This document shows, piece after piece, positions 18,354 through 27,800 of a DNA stretch of 64,000 nt. Source of the stretch: Pogonophryne albipinna (lineage: Eukaryota; Chordata; Actinopteri; Perciformes; Artedidraconidae); the NCBI GenBank assembly GCA_028583405.1, contig CM053251.1, forward strand, positions 14,271,495 through 14,335,494, in the 5' to 3' direction. Position 1 is the first letter of the stretch. Every line of letters starts with the position of its first letter. The notes under the pieces were generated by a model. The model was not told the origin of the DNA. It did no database searches and saw nothing but the letters and a program-made list of their open reading frames with translations. Both the position numbers and the translations under genes were made by a program.

Positions 18354-21209
18354 ATGGGCCCAGCAGATCCGTTTGAGCTGGAATTATTGAATTTTTCCTT
18401 TTTTTTGGCTAACTGCTCGGATCGATGGAAGAGAGCACCCGGAGTTCAGCAGCGAGAGGCTGTGTTGTCGGAGGCGCGCCAGATGGCTAGAGAGAAACCA
18501 GGTTTGGTGAAATTCTTACCTGGCTGGATTTCAAAGATCCTCCCGGTGTGTGATTCCCGGCCTGCTAGCCCCAGGCATGCTAGCTCCCTGTCTCCCAATT
18601 CCCAACCAGGTACCATACGCCTCGCGGGGTTCCGTCTGAAGTCAACCCATGCTTCTGCCCCAGTTCCTGCTCCTGTCCAGGAGTCGTATTCTGGAACTCG
18701 GCTGGCTTATGGAGGTCCACGGAGTATTCAGGCGGCTGCTAAGAGAAGGAGTCGCAAGGCTAAGCTAGCAGCCCGAGCCCCAAGAGACATGGCTCCAGCC
18801 CCAGTCCTGGCCCCAGCAGCCATGGTTCCGTTCCCAGCAGCCATGGTTCCGGCTTCAGTACCGGCCCCAGTAGCCATGGTCCCGACTCCAGTTTCGGCTC
18901 CAGGACTGGCTTACCGGCCGACGCCAGCTCCCCGAGTCCTGTCGGCGTACCGGCCGATTCCAGCACCTCGTCTCCGGTTGGCTCTCCAGCCAAAGCCAGC
19001 TCCCCGAGTCCTGTCGGCGTACCGGCCGACTCCAGCACCTCGTCTCCTGTTGGCTCTCCAGCCGACGCCAGCTCCCCGAGTCCTGTCGGCGTACCGGCCG
19101 ACTCCAGCACCTCGTCTCCTGCTGGCTCCCCAGCCGACGCCAGCTCCCAGAGTCCTGTCGGCGTACCGGCCGACTCCAGCACCTCGTTCCCCTCGTGTTC
19201 TGTTGGCGAACCAACCGTCCCAAGTCTCCTCTCCAGTTCCCTCTCAAGTCTCCTCTCGAGCTACCTCTCGAGTCTCCTCTCAAGCCCTCTCTCGAGTTCC
19301 CTCTCAAGTTCCCTCTCAGGTCCCCCCTCGAGTCTCCTCTCGAGTTCCCCCTCAAGTCTTCTCTCGAGTTCCCTATCGAGTCCCCTCTCAAGTCTCCTCT
19401 AGAGTCTCCTCTCGAGTTCCCTCTCAGGTCCCCTCTCAAATCTCTTCTCGAGTCCCCTCTCAAGTCACCTCTCGAGTTCCCTCTCAGGTCCCCTCTCGAG
19501 TCTCTTCTCGAGTCCCCTCTCAAGTCACCTCTCGAGTCCCCTCTCGAGTCTCCTCTCAAGTCTCCTCTCGAGTTCCCTCTCAAGTCTCCTCTCAAGTTCC
19601 TACCCGAGTCCCCTCTCAAGTAACCTCTCGAGTCTCTTCTCGAGTCCCCTCTCAAGTCACCTCTCGAGTTCCCTATCGAGTCCCCTCTCAAGTCTCCTCT
19701 CGAGTCTCCTCTCGAGTCTCCTCTCAGGTCCCCTCTCGAGTCTCTTCTCGAGTCCCCTCTCAAGTCCCCTCTCGAGTTCCCTCTCAAGTCCCCTCTCGAG
19801 TTCCCTCTCAAGTTCCCTCTCGAGATCCCTCTCAAGTTCCCTCTCAGGTCCCCTCTCGAGTCTCTTCTCGAGTCCCCTCTCAAGTCCCCTCTCGAGTTCC
19901 CTCTCAAGTCTCCTCTCGAGTTCCCTCTCAGGTCCCCTCTCAAATCTCTTCTCGAGTCCCCTCTCGAGTCTCTTCTCGAGTCCCCTCTCAAGTCACCTCT
20001 CGAGTTCCCTCTCGAGTCACCTCTCGAGTCTCTGATCGAGTTCCCACTCAAGTCCCTACCCAAGTGTCGTTGGAGGTTCCGCTGGGGGTCCTGCCAACTC
20101 TGTGTCCTGTGCCGTTGGAGGCCCCGCCGACTACTCTCCTGCCGGGGGTCCTGCCAACCCTGTGTCCTGTGCCGTTGGAGGCCCCGCCGACTACTCTCCT
20201 GCCGGGGGTCCTGCCAACCCTGTGTCCTGTCCCGTTGGAGGCCCCGCCGACTACTCTTCTGCCGGGGGTCCTGCCAACCCCGTGTCCTGTGTCGTTGGAG
20301 GCCCCGCCGACTACTCTTCTGCCGGGGGTCCTGCCAGCTCTATGTCCTGTGCCGTTGGAGGCCCCGCCGACTACTCTCCTGCCGGGGGTCCTGCCAACCC
20401 TGTGTCCTGTCCCGTTGGAGGCCCCGCCGACTACTCTTCTGCCGGGGGTCCTGCCAGCCGTATGTCCTGTGCCGTTGGAGGTCCCGATGACTGCTCTCCT
20501 GCCGGGGGTCCTGCCAACCCTGTGTCCTGTCCCGTTGGGTGTCCCGCCGACGACTCTTCTGCCGGGGGTCCTGCCAGCCCTATGTCCTGTTCCGTTGGAG
20601 GACCCGCTGAGAGTCCTGCCAATCCCATGTCTTGTTCCGTTGGAGGTCCTGCCGTTACCTGTCTCGCCGAGGGTCCTGCCAACTCCTGGTCCTCTTCCGT
20701 GGGGGATCCTGCCAAAGCCTGTCCCACCGACACCGGGTCCTGCCCGGCCTCCGGAGCTGTCCCGTCAGCGCCTTCCTGCCCGGCCTCCGGAGCTGTCCGG
20801 TCTTCGCCTTCGAGCCCGGCCCCCTGAGAGCCGCGGTCTTCGGCCTCGAGCCCGGCCCCCTGAGAGCCGCGGTCTTCGGCCTCGAGCCCGGCCCCCTGAG
20901 AGCCGCGGTCTTCGGCCTCGAGCCCGGCCCCCTGAGTGCTGCGGTCTTCACCCTCATGCTCGGCCCCCTGACTCTTCCTGCCGCTGCCTTCGCCCTCATG
21001 CTCGGCCCCCGGAGTTTGCCCGCTGTGGTCTTCGCCCCTCCATGGACTCTACCTTGCCCCCGGGCCGTCCGCCCGAGATCTCCACCTTGGACTTTGCCTT
21101 GCCCCCGGGCCATCCGCCCGAGATCCCTTCCGGGCCCTCCGCTGTGCTCCTGGGCTGTCAGCCCAAAACCCGTCCTCCAGACCCCCTCCACCCACCCTGG
21201 TGCGCCTAG
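18354..21209 (+). CDS. 951-residue repeat-rich protein of unknown function in a non-autonomous LTR element
   Basis: I do not recognise this protein. The start Met lies 18 bases after the LTR. Residues 1-65 are non-repetitive and look like a folded or helical head (acidic/aromatic start, then RWKRAPGVQQREAVLSEARQ and a hydrophobic end). After a Pro/Ala-rich linker, residues ~185-281 hold 24-residue repeats with PTPAPRVLSAYRP. Residues ~285-574 consist of a 4-residue V-(P/S)-S-(Q/R) repeat, ~576-762 of 20-residue repeats with PLEAPPTTLLPGVLP, and ~820-867 of 12-residue ARPPESRGLRPR repeats. No signal peptide, zinc knuckle or enzyme motif is visible. It could be a highly derived gag, a captured sequence, or a frame kept open only by repeat unit lengths divisible by three. 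Overlapping antisense frames show that openness alone is weak evidence for translation. Confidence 0.6.
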   Translation: MGPADPFELELLNFSFFLANCSDRWKRAPGVQQREAVLSEARQMAREKPGLVKFLPGWISKILPVCDSRPASPRHASSLSPNSQPGTIRLAGFRLKSTHASAPVPAPVQESYSGTRLAYGGPRSIQAAAKRRSRKAKLAARAPRDMAPAPVLAPAAMVPFPAAMVPASVPAPVAMVPTPVSAPGLAYRPTPAPRVLSAYRPIPAPRLRLALQPKPAPRVLSAYRPTPAPRLLLALQPTPAPRVLSAYRPTPAPRLLLAPQPTPAPRVLSAYRPTPAPRSPRVLLANQPSQVSSPVPSQVSSRATSRVSSQALSRVPSQVPSQVPPRVSSRVPPQVFSRVPYRVPSQVSSRVSSRVPSQVPSQISSRVPSQVTSRVPSQVPSRVSSRVPSQVTSRVPSRVSSQVSSRVPSQVSSQVPTRVPSQVTSRVSSRVPSQVTSRVPYRVPSQVSSRVSSRVSSQVPSRVSSRVPSQVPSRVPSQVPSRVPSQVPSRDPSQVPSQVPSRVSSRVPSQVPSRVPSQVSSRVPSQVPSQISSRVPSRVSSRVPSQVTSRVPSRVTSRVSDRVPTQVPTQVSLEVPLGVLPTLCPVPLEAPPTTLLPGVLPTLCPVPLEAPPTTLLPGVLPTLCPVPLEAPPTTLLPGVLPTPCPVSLEAPPTTLLPGVLPALCPVPLEAPPTTLLPGVLPTLCPVPLEAPPTTLLPGVLPAVCPVPLEVPMTALLPGVLPTLCPVPLGVPPTTLLPGVLPALCPVPLEDPLRVLPIPCLVPLEVLPLPVSPRVLPTPGPLPWGILPKPVPPTPGPARPPELSRQRLPARPPELSGLRLRARPPESRGLRPRARPPESRGLRPRARPPESRGLRPRARPPECCGLHPHARPPDSSCRCLRPHARPPEFARCGLRPSMDSTLPPGRPPEISTLDFALPPGHPPEIPSGPSAVLLGCQPKTRPPDPLHPPWCA
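18907..19195 (+). repeat. 72-bp tandem repeats (24 residues) in the LTR-element ORF
   Basis: A 72-bp unit containing CCCCGAGTCCTGTCGGCGTA and CCAGCACCTCGTCTCC is repeated about four times with few differences. The length is divisible by three, so the frame is preserved. Confidence 0.85.
19205..20075 (+). repeat. 12-bp minisatellite in the LTR-element ORF (about 70 units)
   Basis: The unit is GT(C/T)(T/C)CCTCTC(A/G)A, with small variations that alternate Pro/Ser and Gln/Arg codons. It is pyrimidine-rich on this strand, and all reading frames tend to stay open, giving long antisense frames. Confidence 0.9.
20080..20640 (+). repeat. 60-bp tandem repeats in the LTR-element ORF (about nine units)
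   Basis: The unit contains GTTGGAGGCCCCGCCGACTA and TGCCGGGGGTCCTGCCA, repeats every 60 bp, and encodes a 20-residue repeat. Units are nearly identical at the start and diverge toward the end, with the last one shortened. Confidence 0.9.
20812..20955 (+). repeat. 36-bp tandem repeats in the LTR-element ORF
   Basis: GAGCCCGGCCCCCTGAGAGC recurs every 36 bp about four times, encoding ARPPESRGLRPR-type repeats, then decays. Confidence 0.9.
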
Positions 21210-21298
21210 TGTTGTGTCCCTCCTCCGGACCCCCTCCACCCACCCTGCTTGAGGTTTTGGACTTTTGTGGTTTTTAGGGACGTCTGGAATCCGTCCCT

Positions 21299-21312
21299 TG
21301 AGGGGGGGGTTC
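21299..21312 (+). other. Polypurine tract of the non-autonomous LTR element
   Basis: TGAGGGGGGGGTTC directly precedes the 3' LTR and is the expected primer for plus-strand synthesis. The same GAGGGGGGGG tract precedes the 3' LTR of the gypsy element at 34533-34545. Confidence 0.8.
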
Positions 21313-21702
21313 TGTCACGATTCTCATGTTATGTCACGTTTGTGGTTTTGTATGTTTGGGTGTTTGCCGTTATGTTTTCCTTCTGGGTTATTGTCTGGTC
21401 CTTTTCCCTGTGTTTTTCCTCCCGTCGTTAGTTCCCTGGTGTGTCTAAGTGTCTGATTGTGTTCACCTGTTGTCCTTGTGTTTCTCCTCCCCTGCCCAGC
21501 TGTTTCTCGTCCCGTGATTACCCCGCCCTGTATTTAGTCTTGTCTCTTCCTGTGTTCAGTGTTGGTGCTTCTTTTGTTTGTGACCGAGTTCACCGTGGAG
21601 TGTTTTGTTTGTCCATGTGATATATTAGATAAGAGCCCTTGAAATAAAGGTATTATCAGTGTTATCTGCGTTTGGGTCCTACCTGCTTCATTCCTCGTAT
21701 CA
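21313..21702 (+). repeat. 3' LTR of the non-autonomous element
   Basis: This 390-bp LTR is identical to the 5' copy by eye. It carries the same AATAAA polyadenylation signal (21643-21648). The 5-bp target duplication GCGGG follows at 21703-21707. Confidence 0.92.
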
Positions 21703-21947
21703 GCGGGAAGGCCGCAGCGGAGCTGTTTTATGTAGAAGCGAAGCAATTCTTTTCTTTTAATCTAAAAAGCAAATTATTCAGTCAGACAGAAATTTATTGT
21801 AAAAGTAAAGCATTTACATTTTCAAGCACTTTATCTCAATTTCAAGCACCATTCCCAAAATTCAAGCACTTTCCCAACCTTGAAAACACCACGTTACATT
21901 TCAAGCATTTTCAAGGATTTCAAGCACCCGTACGAACCCTGCTGATA

Positions 21948-22620
21948 ACATGTCCATGTGCATAGGTCTTCTACCTTATATAACCAAAAAGAGGAGACAT
22001 TTTGTTTAGTATTCAAGACATTCCCCTTTATGTCATGGTTGAACACCTGTTTGGAGAATGCACATGCTCGCCCAATACTGGCCTACTCTACTCTAATTCC
22101 TAAATACCGTGCCCTTGGAAATGTTTAGATCGTCAGTGTGCTCAGTGAAAATGTCAGGTTTGCATTGTCTCAATTATTTTTAGAAAGAATGGAAAAGCCC
22201 TGAGTATTAACAGGATCATTTAGATGTTTTGAGGTGGGGTTGTGTGAGCTACTTATCCATAGTTAGTGTATTACAAATGGTAGATTGAAGTACAGTAGGC
22301 ACGCAACACGTTTGGAAAATCAAACGGGAGGACAAAAGAAAAGCAAAACCCATTCGAATTTGTCCCTTGCCATCAAACAGCCATTTCCAGCGGGATACTG
22401 AAGCCGTCATGTATGTTCCCACCAAAGCCACAACATTTTTACATGCACACACAGCTGGTCTAGCACAGTCTCTTTAGAAAAGTTACAACAGTCGCAAAAC
22501 AAAACCAATTGATGAAAACATATTTTACTGCTGCACTGCCCACAGCAGTACATTGCTTTGCTCCCGTCATCCTGTTCCAAAACTGGGGGCATGCGTGCTG
22601 CAATCTACTGTATTTTTTGA
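21948..22620. other. Unassigned stretch
   Basis: No gene or repeat family is recognised here. Short open frames on either strand have no domain features. Confidence 0.4.
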
Positions 22621-22990
22621 ATAATCTTGAATTTTAAGAAACATATCAAGAAAGTATCCAATACTATTAAATTCAACTTGCAACATTTTAAACAAATCAG
22701 ACCCTTCTTAACTGTCAATGCTGCAAAGTCATACCTCCACTGCATGATTCTATCCCACATTGAATACTGTTTTACAAACTGGTCGTTTGCTTGTGCCACA
22801 AACCTGAAATCCATAGAACAGCTGTACAAGAGAGCTATCAAGGTGTTTGACAGAAAGCCTTATTCATACCACCACTGTACCATCCTAGAAAAACACAATT
22901 TCTTGTGTTTTGATAATTTTAAGTCTTTTAAAAAGGTATGTGCTTTTTTTTATAAATGTTTACACTGGCCCCCCCTCCCTAACCCCTAGT
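22621..22990 (+). mobile_element. LINE fragment: C-terminal part of reverse transcriptase, plus strand
   Basis: A 120-residue plus-strand frame (22627-22989) reads FKKHIKKVSNTIKFNL, then MILSHIEYC and YKRAIKVFDRKPYSYHHC. These are characteristic of the thumb and C-terminal region of a fish L2/Tx1-like LINE reverse transcriptase. Both ends are truncated; the catalytic palm is absent and the 3' end is cut by different sequence at about 22990. It differs from the two LINE families at 1.4-5.1 kb. Confidence 0.75.
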
Positions 22991-23180
22991 TTCCACTGGG
23001 TCCGTCTGCGGCGCGTTACGGCTCCGCCGCGGTTTTGGTCCGGCCTCCTCCGGCGTCATACCCTACCGGGCGCGTTTCACAAGCATTACGGAAGCGGAGC
23101 GTCGTGCATGCCGGCTCGCAGTTCTTGTTGATTTGGGCATATTTCCTGGACATTTGTACTTCTACAAGAAAGTAAGTAGG
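22987..23180 (+). mobile_element. GC-rich left end of an unidentified DNA element (possible)
   Basis: An abrupt change to GC-rich sequence at 22987 (TAGTTTCCACTGGGTCCG and CTGCGGCGCGTTACGGC) looks like the terminus of an inverted-repeat DNA transposon. A GTAAGT splice-donor-like sequence follows at 23171. I could not find a matching right end nearby, so the call is tentative. Confidence 0.35.
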
Positions 23181-23424
23181 CTACGTAGTTAAATGGTTTA
23201 TTTTTGTGTCTGTTTAAATCGTGTTTATTGTTGTTATTTCCTATTTTGTTGTGTTGTAGACTGCAGACATAATTAATAATAATTGTAATAGTCCAGTTAA
23301 AAATAACATGAATCAAAGATGGGTTGCTATTTTAGAGGTAAATAAAAAGCATTCATCATCATAATTATTCTATATAATTTACACACAGTGCCTGTAAACC
23401 GAAGGAGAACGCTGGCCTTTATTC

Positions 23425-24815
23425 TCCTACTGCAGGGATCACCAACTACATTTGTCCAAGGGCCAAAATGTATCCAATATACACTATCGCGGGCCGGGGG
23501 GGTACAGGTACTGCATAATGCTTAGCAGACTCTTCACGCTAACGAAGGATCACTTCTAGGCAGGGTTGGGAGGGTTACTTTGTAAATGTAATCAGTTACT
23601 GATTACTGAATACATGCTCTGAAAGTAATCAGAATACAGTTACAGTCTTATAAAAGTAACGTGTTCAGGTTACTTTTAGAATACTTTTGGAATACTTTCT
23701 TTTTCCATAACAGATGGGTATGTTTTGGTGAGCAGGAGACACTTGTTTTACTGTTTTAAAGGCGTATCAAGAACTCAAACACAACATCTTACATCTTACA
23801 TCTGCAACCCACATAAAAAACATCACCCGGACTGCATTCTCCTACTGTAAACCTTTCCTTAGAATATGTTATGAATTGTAAGGTGTCCTTGGGTGCTTTG
23901 AAAGGCGCCCCTAAATAGAATGAATTATCATTATTATTTATTATTATTATTATCTGAAACGATGTAATAACTTTTAAAACTTGTTCCAGTCACTTGCCCC
24001 ATGCATTCAGCAGCAGCAGGCCATTCACTTTGATTTGATCCCGTTATAAATGTCATCATTTCGACAATAAAGAAATGCTACATCAACGTTATCTTGCACA
24101 TTTTATCTAACCATCTCCGTTTCTATCTTTCAATATATTTTAAAAGAGATCTCTCTCTCTCTCATCTGCGTGCGGGGGCGGGGCCTCACAGACACGCTGC
24201 ATCTCTCTCTCGCTCACAGACATGCTGCAGCGCTGTGCAGTGTGCACACAGTTCTGCAGGTAATGAATATTACATTTTGTGAGGAAACTTTTCCACCAAT
24301 AATTCCAATAAGTATTCCAAAATGTATTCACTTCAGGTTTACGAAAGTAACTGTAATCAGATTACTCGTTTTTCAAATGTAACGCCAGCTGAATACAGTT
24401 AGCCTACTTGATTTTTGTATTCTGATTACGTAACGCCGTTACATATATTCCGTTACAACCCAACCCTGCTTCTAGGCTACTGTCCCGCAGCTCCTGCCTC
24501 TCTGTTGGACTCTGTCGCAGCGGGGCTGCTGCTGCTGTGGTGCGGAGCGCACAAAGCAGACTCTTCACAACGAAGGATCACTTCTTCTTCTTCAAGGAAG
24601 GTTTCGCAGTACGCAGTCTACTGTCCCGCAGCTGCTGCCTCTCTGTTGAACTCCGGTACTGCACCTTACTCACGAGACGTTGTAAAAAAAAAATGAGTGG
24701 GGGGCGAACGCAGTAACCACTCGCCACAGTCACCCCCGTCGTGCGGGCCGGATGAGAATGTCTGGCGGGCCGGATGTGGCCCGCGGGCCGCCAGTTGGTG
24801 GTCACTGTTGTACAG
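23425..24815. mobile_element. hAT element with a second hAT nested inside
   Basis: The element spans 23433-24807. Its left end reads CAGGGATCACCAACT and its right end on the opposite strand CAGTGACCACCAACTGG, followed by the CGGGCCG-rich subterminal sequence typical of a common vertebrate hAT group. Candidate 8-bp duplications TCCTACTG (23425-23432) and TTGTACAG (24808-24815) agree in only five of eight positions, so age or rearrangement has eroded them. An internal direct duplication of ~100 bp (GCAGACTCTTCAC...CTCTCTGTTG) is visible at 23524-23560/24477-24515 and 24555-24655. Confidence 0.75.
23553..24476. mobile_element. Non-autonomous hAT element (908 bp) with perfect 8-bp target duplication
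   Basis: The element spans 23561-24468. The left end reads CAGGGTTGGGAGGGTTACTT and the right end on the opposite strand CAGGGTTGGGTTGTAACGG. Subterminal GTAATC/GATTAC motifs are frequent at both ends. A perfect 8-bp duplication CTTCTAGG flanks it (23553-23560, 24469-24476). It is inserted in the older hAT element at 23433-24807. No transposase is encoded; a (CT)n run lies near 24148-24164. Confidence 0.93.
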
Positions 24816-27800
24816 CATCAACACCCGCTAAACTTTGAGCCTTGCATCAGCAGAGAAAAAATAGAGCAACAGAGTAGCACTACTGAGCATTTTCTGACAT
24901 TTGGTGGAAAGGTATGGCATGGGCTAAAGTTCCAAAATATGTTTTTGAGCGGGTCAGAATTACATGGTGGATACGCAAATGATGTTTCACACAGGGCATT
25001 TGTGCTGCAATTATGTTTTTTGGGAATAATGAGAAAAATGTACTCTTTCACATGAACGTCCCCACAAGCCAGAACATCAACGATCAACATGTTGTTTAAA
25101 GGCTCTTAGTCTGAGTTATAAAATACAACAGATCTTCTTTGTAGCGTCCATGTTGTTTCCAAATAATGACTTATAGCTCATGAACACACCAAGTCAGAAG
25201 ATCAACCTTTCAAATCGTGACATTGTAATTCATCTTTCTCTGCAGTTGAAAGGAAGGATGCACTATTTGATGTACTGTAGCCTATGATGGTTTAATGTTT
25301 GTCTTCGCAGAAATAAGTTATCTTTGCTGTGTTATCCTCAACATTTTCATTGAATATGAATGAGTAAGAACTATTATACATACTGTATATATTTGATCGA
25401 ATCAAATTGTGTTTGGAGATGAGAGCAATCATGGCAGCAGATGTATGAGAAGCGCAATTAGAACTACAGATAGGCCGTTTTAAAAAGTGAGCCTTTCCCA
25501 ATTATGTGTTTTCTCCCTCCTGTCAGCTCTAACAGCATGGTGCATTTTATTTGGTAATGGGAACAAAAATGGAAAACCTGCCAGGCGCAGCTGAGCTGAA
25601 ATAGGAGGCAATCCTTGACACACACTCAACCATCCATCTCGCTCTCCTGTCAATCATGAGTCAGACACATTCACCAGGACGCACTTAATCTGCACATACA
25701 GGGAAGTACAGACACAAACGCAGGGATATATCCAAGGTTTCAGGCACACACTCTCACACACAGACCATGTAAGATCGTTTCACTTCTGAGTAATGTTTTT
25801 CAATGCGGGCAGAAGTGTCTATAAACTGCATCTCCATCCAGTACTTCATGGCCTTGATGTCACCAGCTTTCAGTCAGGCACCTCTGGTTAAAATATCACC
25901 GGCTGAATAACTGTTTCAATTTGTCAAGCTCTAAGTTTGATTCATTTTCAGGGAGATATGTCACCGCAGTCTAATGAGACAATGTGTCTGGGCCACAGAT
26001 GGATAGGAAGTCTGGAAGCCTTTGTGTGTTTGTGTGATAGAAATTGAAATGTATGTATTTAATTGGCGTGGTGTCATTTTTTACTTGAAACTGTTAGAAC
26101 TATTATCAGTAGATTAGGTCAAAATAATGCACTGTAACTCTAAAATGCTTCTTCTTCTGCTTTCAGTATTTTCTATCTATATTGGAGCTGGTATTTTATT
26201 GTTAAAAGTCCTGCCTTAGTTACCTTATAAGACCCTGATACTTTTATTTTGTGAAAGGATTAAGCCCACTGAAGTTATGTGTTTTCTGACAAGAAACCCC
26301 CTTCTGATTTCCTTCTTGACCCACATACTTAACAAAACATTTTCAGAAGCACCAAATAGCAAGACTGCGTCGCACGGCTCATAACATCGATCTCTTTTCA
26401 TGCTTCGCCTTAATACCCCGCAGTACTTTGCCACAGTGCATTAGTCGAACCGTTCAAATAAGACACAGAAAGGGCTGGAAATATGCAAAGTCTACGTTAA
26501 ATAATGGTGGCTTAGATCCAAACATCTTTAGTCCAGTTGGAGGTAATGAGGGGCAGAGAGGTGTGGGTTTTATCCCCTTGGCATTTGCATTCCAAGGTGA
26601 ACCATTAACGGTTAAGTAAACCAGTAATCCTTCCTCTGCAGAATAATTACAAAGTCCCATCTCCTTCATTACAGATACTCTGTTCCACTTCACACTTCTG
26701 AAGCCACACTCTTAAAGATGAGTCAGTGAGGTTGCGCATAAACACACATGGTAGCACACACAGTTTTGCACAGTGACACACCAACCAGTGGCAAATTAGT
26801 GTTAAAACGGTGAGTAAATTAGTTATCTTGAACAGATCTCAGTGAATTATGTTTCCATTGCGCTGGCTAACCGAGGTTCCTTGAACGCAATGCAATCCTA
26901 TTACATGTTTTATGGAATATCAGCCCTCTCAAGCGTCACTGTCTTCATCAGATACCATAATTCCACTCACAAATCAGTATCATGTAGCCAATAAGCATTT
27001 GGTCAGTCAGGAATACAACAGGGCATCAGCAGTAATCATCTTACATGATAAACATCCATCATTCTGTAATGGGACAATGGGGCTGGGTATAACAGCCACA
27101 CTGATGTATGCCGTGGTAAATCTTAACATGACATCATGGAGCCGGTCAAGGCTCAATCAATCCTAACTGCATTGGATGTTTAGATTGTGGGATGGATGTG
27201 AAAACACAGGACTGCCATTACCTCCCTATCACTTCCATCTGCCGTGCTGCTGGATGACACCAGCTCGGAGTCGGTGAAAAGCAATACTGTACAATAAAGA
27301 TGGAGACGGCAGAGAGAGAGAGACTCCAAATCGTCCAGTTATTATGAAATGATGTAATGTTCGGTGAAAAAAAAGAGAAAGAAAAGCAACAAAGAACCGG
27401 GCTATGAGGTAAATCATCTACGATCCAGACATGAAAAGACACGATGACTGACAGAAAACGCACACATACACATGTGTTGGATTGATTTCGTCACAGGGTG
27501 CTGTTGCCGATAGCTAACTCCAATATCTTTCTCAAACACCAAGGGAAATCAGCAAGGGCCATTACATCTGTGGGTGCCACCAGGGAGCTGACACCGTGTG
27601 AAGAGCCAAGATGAGGCAAGCGACCATAGACAAGATTTTCTTTAAAGAAGGGTAAATGTGATTCTAGTTCGGGTTCGAGGCTACAATGTGTGTGCACATT
27701 ATTGTCTTGTGTCACAGTGTATCGGTGTGAGGGTGAGTGATGAGAATTTTATTTTAAATTATTCAACATGCGATGGATGTTTCAAAAGCTGAAATGGGAT

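Larger units (their letters stand above)
17946..21702 (+). mobile_element. Young non-autonomous LTR retrotransposon carrying one 951-codon ORF
   Basis: Two 390-bp LTRs (17946-18335 and 21313-21702) appear identical base for base, begin TGTCACG and end GTATCA, and are flanked by a perfect 5-bp target duplication GCGGG (17941-17945, 21703-21707). A purine-rich tract (GAGGGGGGGG) precedes the 3' LTR. Between the LTRs lies a single open frame of 951 codons built mostly of repeats; I see no zinc knuckle, protease, reverse transcriptase, RNase H or integrase motif. It must be mobilised in trans. Identical LTRs mean recent insertion. The self-complementary primer site points to a Tf1/sushi-type helper. 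Confidence 0.92.
16146..21947 (-). mobile_element. Large hAT element hosting a satellite array and an LTR retrotransposon
   Basis: The left end at 16154 reads CAGGGTTCTTAC and the right end, on the opposite strand near 21939, GGGTTCGTACGG. Both ends are followed by many copies of TTCAAGCA/TTTTCAAG-type subterminal motifs (16180-16240 and 21815-21930). An 8-bp target duplication TGCTGATA flanks it (16146-16153 and 21940-21947), if two bases (TG) at the right junction have been lost. A hAT-type zinc-finger fragment lies inside on the minus strand (17685-17900). The apparent length is inflated by two later additions: the 33-bp array and the LTR element at 17946-21702. Confidence 0.8.

Noticed and set aside
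18855..20063. 402-codon antisense ORF of RGDSRGDLRGNS repeats
   Set aside because: It is the reverse strand of the 12-bp minisatellite in the LTR element; the sense frame is longer and correctly placed between LTRs.
20080..20640. CRISPR or regulatory array in the 60-bp repeats
   Set aside because: Contiguous coding-frame tandem repeats with no spacers.
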